Notes under the pieces: generated by a model
What the model was told of the DNA's origin: nothing
Databases searched by the model: none
What the model saw: only the letters and a program-made list of their open reading frames with translations
Shown: piece after piece, positions 62,995 through 64,000 of the stretch
How positions within the stretch are numbered: the first letter of the stretch is position 1
How the letters are laid out: the number at the start of each line of letters is the position of its first letter
Source: Marinobacterium sp.
GTDB taxonomy: Bacteria > Pseudomonadota > Gammaproteobacteria > Pseudomonadales > Balneatricaceae
Length of the DNA: 64,000 nucleotides
Direction: 5' to 3'
Assembly: GCA_030602245.1 (NCBI GenBank)
Contig: JAUWAC010000011.1
Span: 1 to 64,000, forward strand
Made by a program: the position numbers and the translations under genes

Positions 62995-64000
62995 TCAGCC
63001 GCCGGCCTTTTTGGTCCGTGCCGTGGGGAGCGCCGCCAGCGGATTGTCCGGCCAGGGATGTTTGGGGTAGCGCCCCTTCATCTCTTTTTTCACGTCGGCA
63101 TAGCCGGTGCGCCAGAACCCCTCCAGATCCTGCGTTACCTGCAACGGGCGTCGTGCCGGCGAGAGCAGATGCAGTTTGACGCGCACGCCGAAGCCGAGGG
63201 TCGGGGTTGTGGTGCAGCCGAACATCTCCTGCAGTTTCACCGCCAGCACCGGCGGGTCTTCGCTGTAATCGATCCGCAGCCGTGCGCCGGACGGCACGCG
63301 GATCCGCTCCGGCGCCAGTTCGTCGAGCTGTTGCGGCAGCGGCCAGGGCAGCTGAGCCGCAAGAATCGCTTTCAGGTCGAGCCGGGCGAAGTGATTGATA
63401 TGGCTGATCTCGTTCAGCCAGGGCGCGAGCCACTGCTCGAGGCTGTCCAGCAGGGCGGCGTCGCTGAGATCGGGCCAGTCGCCGCTGGCGTCGTGGCGGC
63501 GGCAGAAGGCGACGCGGGCGCGCCACAGGTCGATCTCGTCGTGCCACGGCAGCAGGCTGAGGCCGCGTTTGCGTACCAACCGGATCAGTGCCTGCTGGCG
63601 TGCCTCGGCCGAGGCCTGCGTCAGCGGCTGTGCCGCCAGTACCAGCTCACCGACCCGGCGCTGCTGTTCGGCGATCAGACGCTGTTCACGGTCATCCCAC
63701 TCCACCCGTTCTGTGCTTGATACCTGATCTGCCAGCCGGTCTTCAAACAGTGCCGGATCCAGCGCTGCGGCCAGGCGGATGCGGTCGCGGCTGTCCTGGG
63801 TCCGGCCGCTCAGCTGTGCCACCGCCAGCCAGTCGTGTCGGCGCAGGCGATCGGTTTCGTCCAGCCGGGCACCGCGGCCGTTGGCGAGACGCAGGTGTAT
63901 GCCCCCGGTGTGTCGGTTCTGTGCGATGCGCTCGGGATAGGCGCAGGCGAGCAGAAATCCGGGCCAGCAGGGGGCGTCGGGATCCGGAACCGGCGCGCTG
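62995..64000 (-). CDS. hrpB: ATP-dependent helicase HrpB, C-terminal part (runs off window)
   Basis: The frame is open from the right edge to the TGA at 62995, giving about 334 residues of an 820-840-residue DEAH-box RNA helicase. The helicase core lies beyond the window; this part is the HrpB-specific C-terminus, with FLLACAYPERIAQNR and LANGRGARL, then FEDRLADQVSSTERVEWDD, RKRGLSLLPWHDEIDLWRAR, QLDELAPERIRVPSGARLRI and HLLSPARRPLQVTQDLEGFW. It is not a truncated gene, only cut by the window. The role is unclear in bacteria; HrpB is not essential in E. coli. Confidence 0.93.
   Translation of the reverse strand, partial: SAPVPDPDAPCWPGFLLACAYPERIAQNRHTGGIHLRLANGRGARLDETDRLRRHDWLAVAQLSGRTQDSRDRIRLAAALDPALFEDRLADQVSSTERVEWDDREQRLIAEQQRRVGELVLAAQPLTQASAEARQQALIRLVRKRGLSLLPWHDEIDLWRARVAFCRRHDASGDWPDLSDAALLDSLEQWLAPWLNEISHINHFARLDLKAILAAQLPWPLPQQLDELAPERIRVPSGARLRIDYSEDPPVLAVKLQEMFGCTTTPTLGFGVRVKLHLLSPARRPLQVTQDLEGFWRTGYADVKKEMKGRYPKHPWPDNPLAALPTARTKKAGG

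Overview
The window looks like the chromosome of a GC-rich gammaproteobacterium. Gene order in several blocks (lepA-lepB-rnc-era-recO-pdxJ-acpS; cysM-relA-mazG; accB-accC-prmA-DUF3426-dusB-fis-purH-purD; prkA-yeaH-spoVR; mpl-ubiX) is the kind seen in Pseudomonas and Oceanospirillales relatives. A member of the Oceanospirillales (Marinobacterium- or Halomonas-like) is my best inference; the genus cannot be settled from sequence reading alone.

Layout. 1-9.7 kb is accessory DNA: a repeat-bearing probable insertion-sequence scar, a 5'-truncated MFS transporter with a His-rich tail, a tRNA-like 3' fragment, then a leftward type I restriction-modification cluster hsdM-hsdS-(GIY-YIG/DUF4357 protein)-higB-higA-hsdR. 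A toxin-antitoxin pair with its own promoter/operator sits between the specificity and restriction subunits. 9.9-16.4 kb is a tightly coupled housekeeping operon (lepA, lepB, DUF4845, rnc, era, recO, pdxJ, acpS). 16.5-25.9 kb carries cysM, relA, mazG, a small membrane-anchored protein, ppc, adk, rlmB and a small zinc-ribbon protein. 25.9-38.4 kb is mostly leftward: ackA-pta, a HIT protein, the stress module prkA-yeaH-spoVR, a TPR lipoprotein, a LysE-type exporter, purD, purH and fis. 38.4-43.5 kb holds dusB, a DUF3426 protein, prmA, accC and accB. 43.9-50.3 kb has a DUF2333 membrane protein, an orphan ParA ATPase, a 34-residue membrane ORF, hpt, upp-uraA, ppa and fbp. 50.4-54.8 kb is a rightward chain mpl-ubiX-tsaB-uppP-rsmJ. 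54.8-64 kb has an N-terminally short plsB, slyX, a membrane-tethered cold-shock-domain protein, a flavin reductase fused to a MarR-like domain, a DUF3108 protein, argO/argP, a LysR regulator with a LysE-type exporter, a small oxidoreductase-like protein and the 3' part of hrpB.

Functional picture. Most of the window is core metabolism and information processing: translation factors, rRNA/tRNA modification, purine and pyrimidine salvage and synthesis, fatty-acid and phospholipid synthesis, cell-wall recycling, stringent response, and acetate metabolism. The most distinctive pieces are the composite restriction/GIY-YIG/toxin-antitoxin island, the two-TM cold-shock protein, the flavin reductase-MarR fusion without a visible oxygenase partner, the DUF2333-ParA pair, and a GC-rich 15-bp tandem repeat whose units repeat the stop codon of the cold-shock gene. 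No rRNA gene, complete tRNA or CRISPR array was seen.
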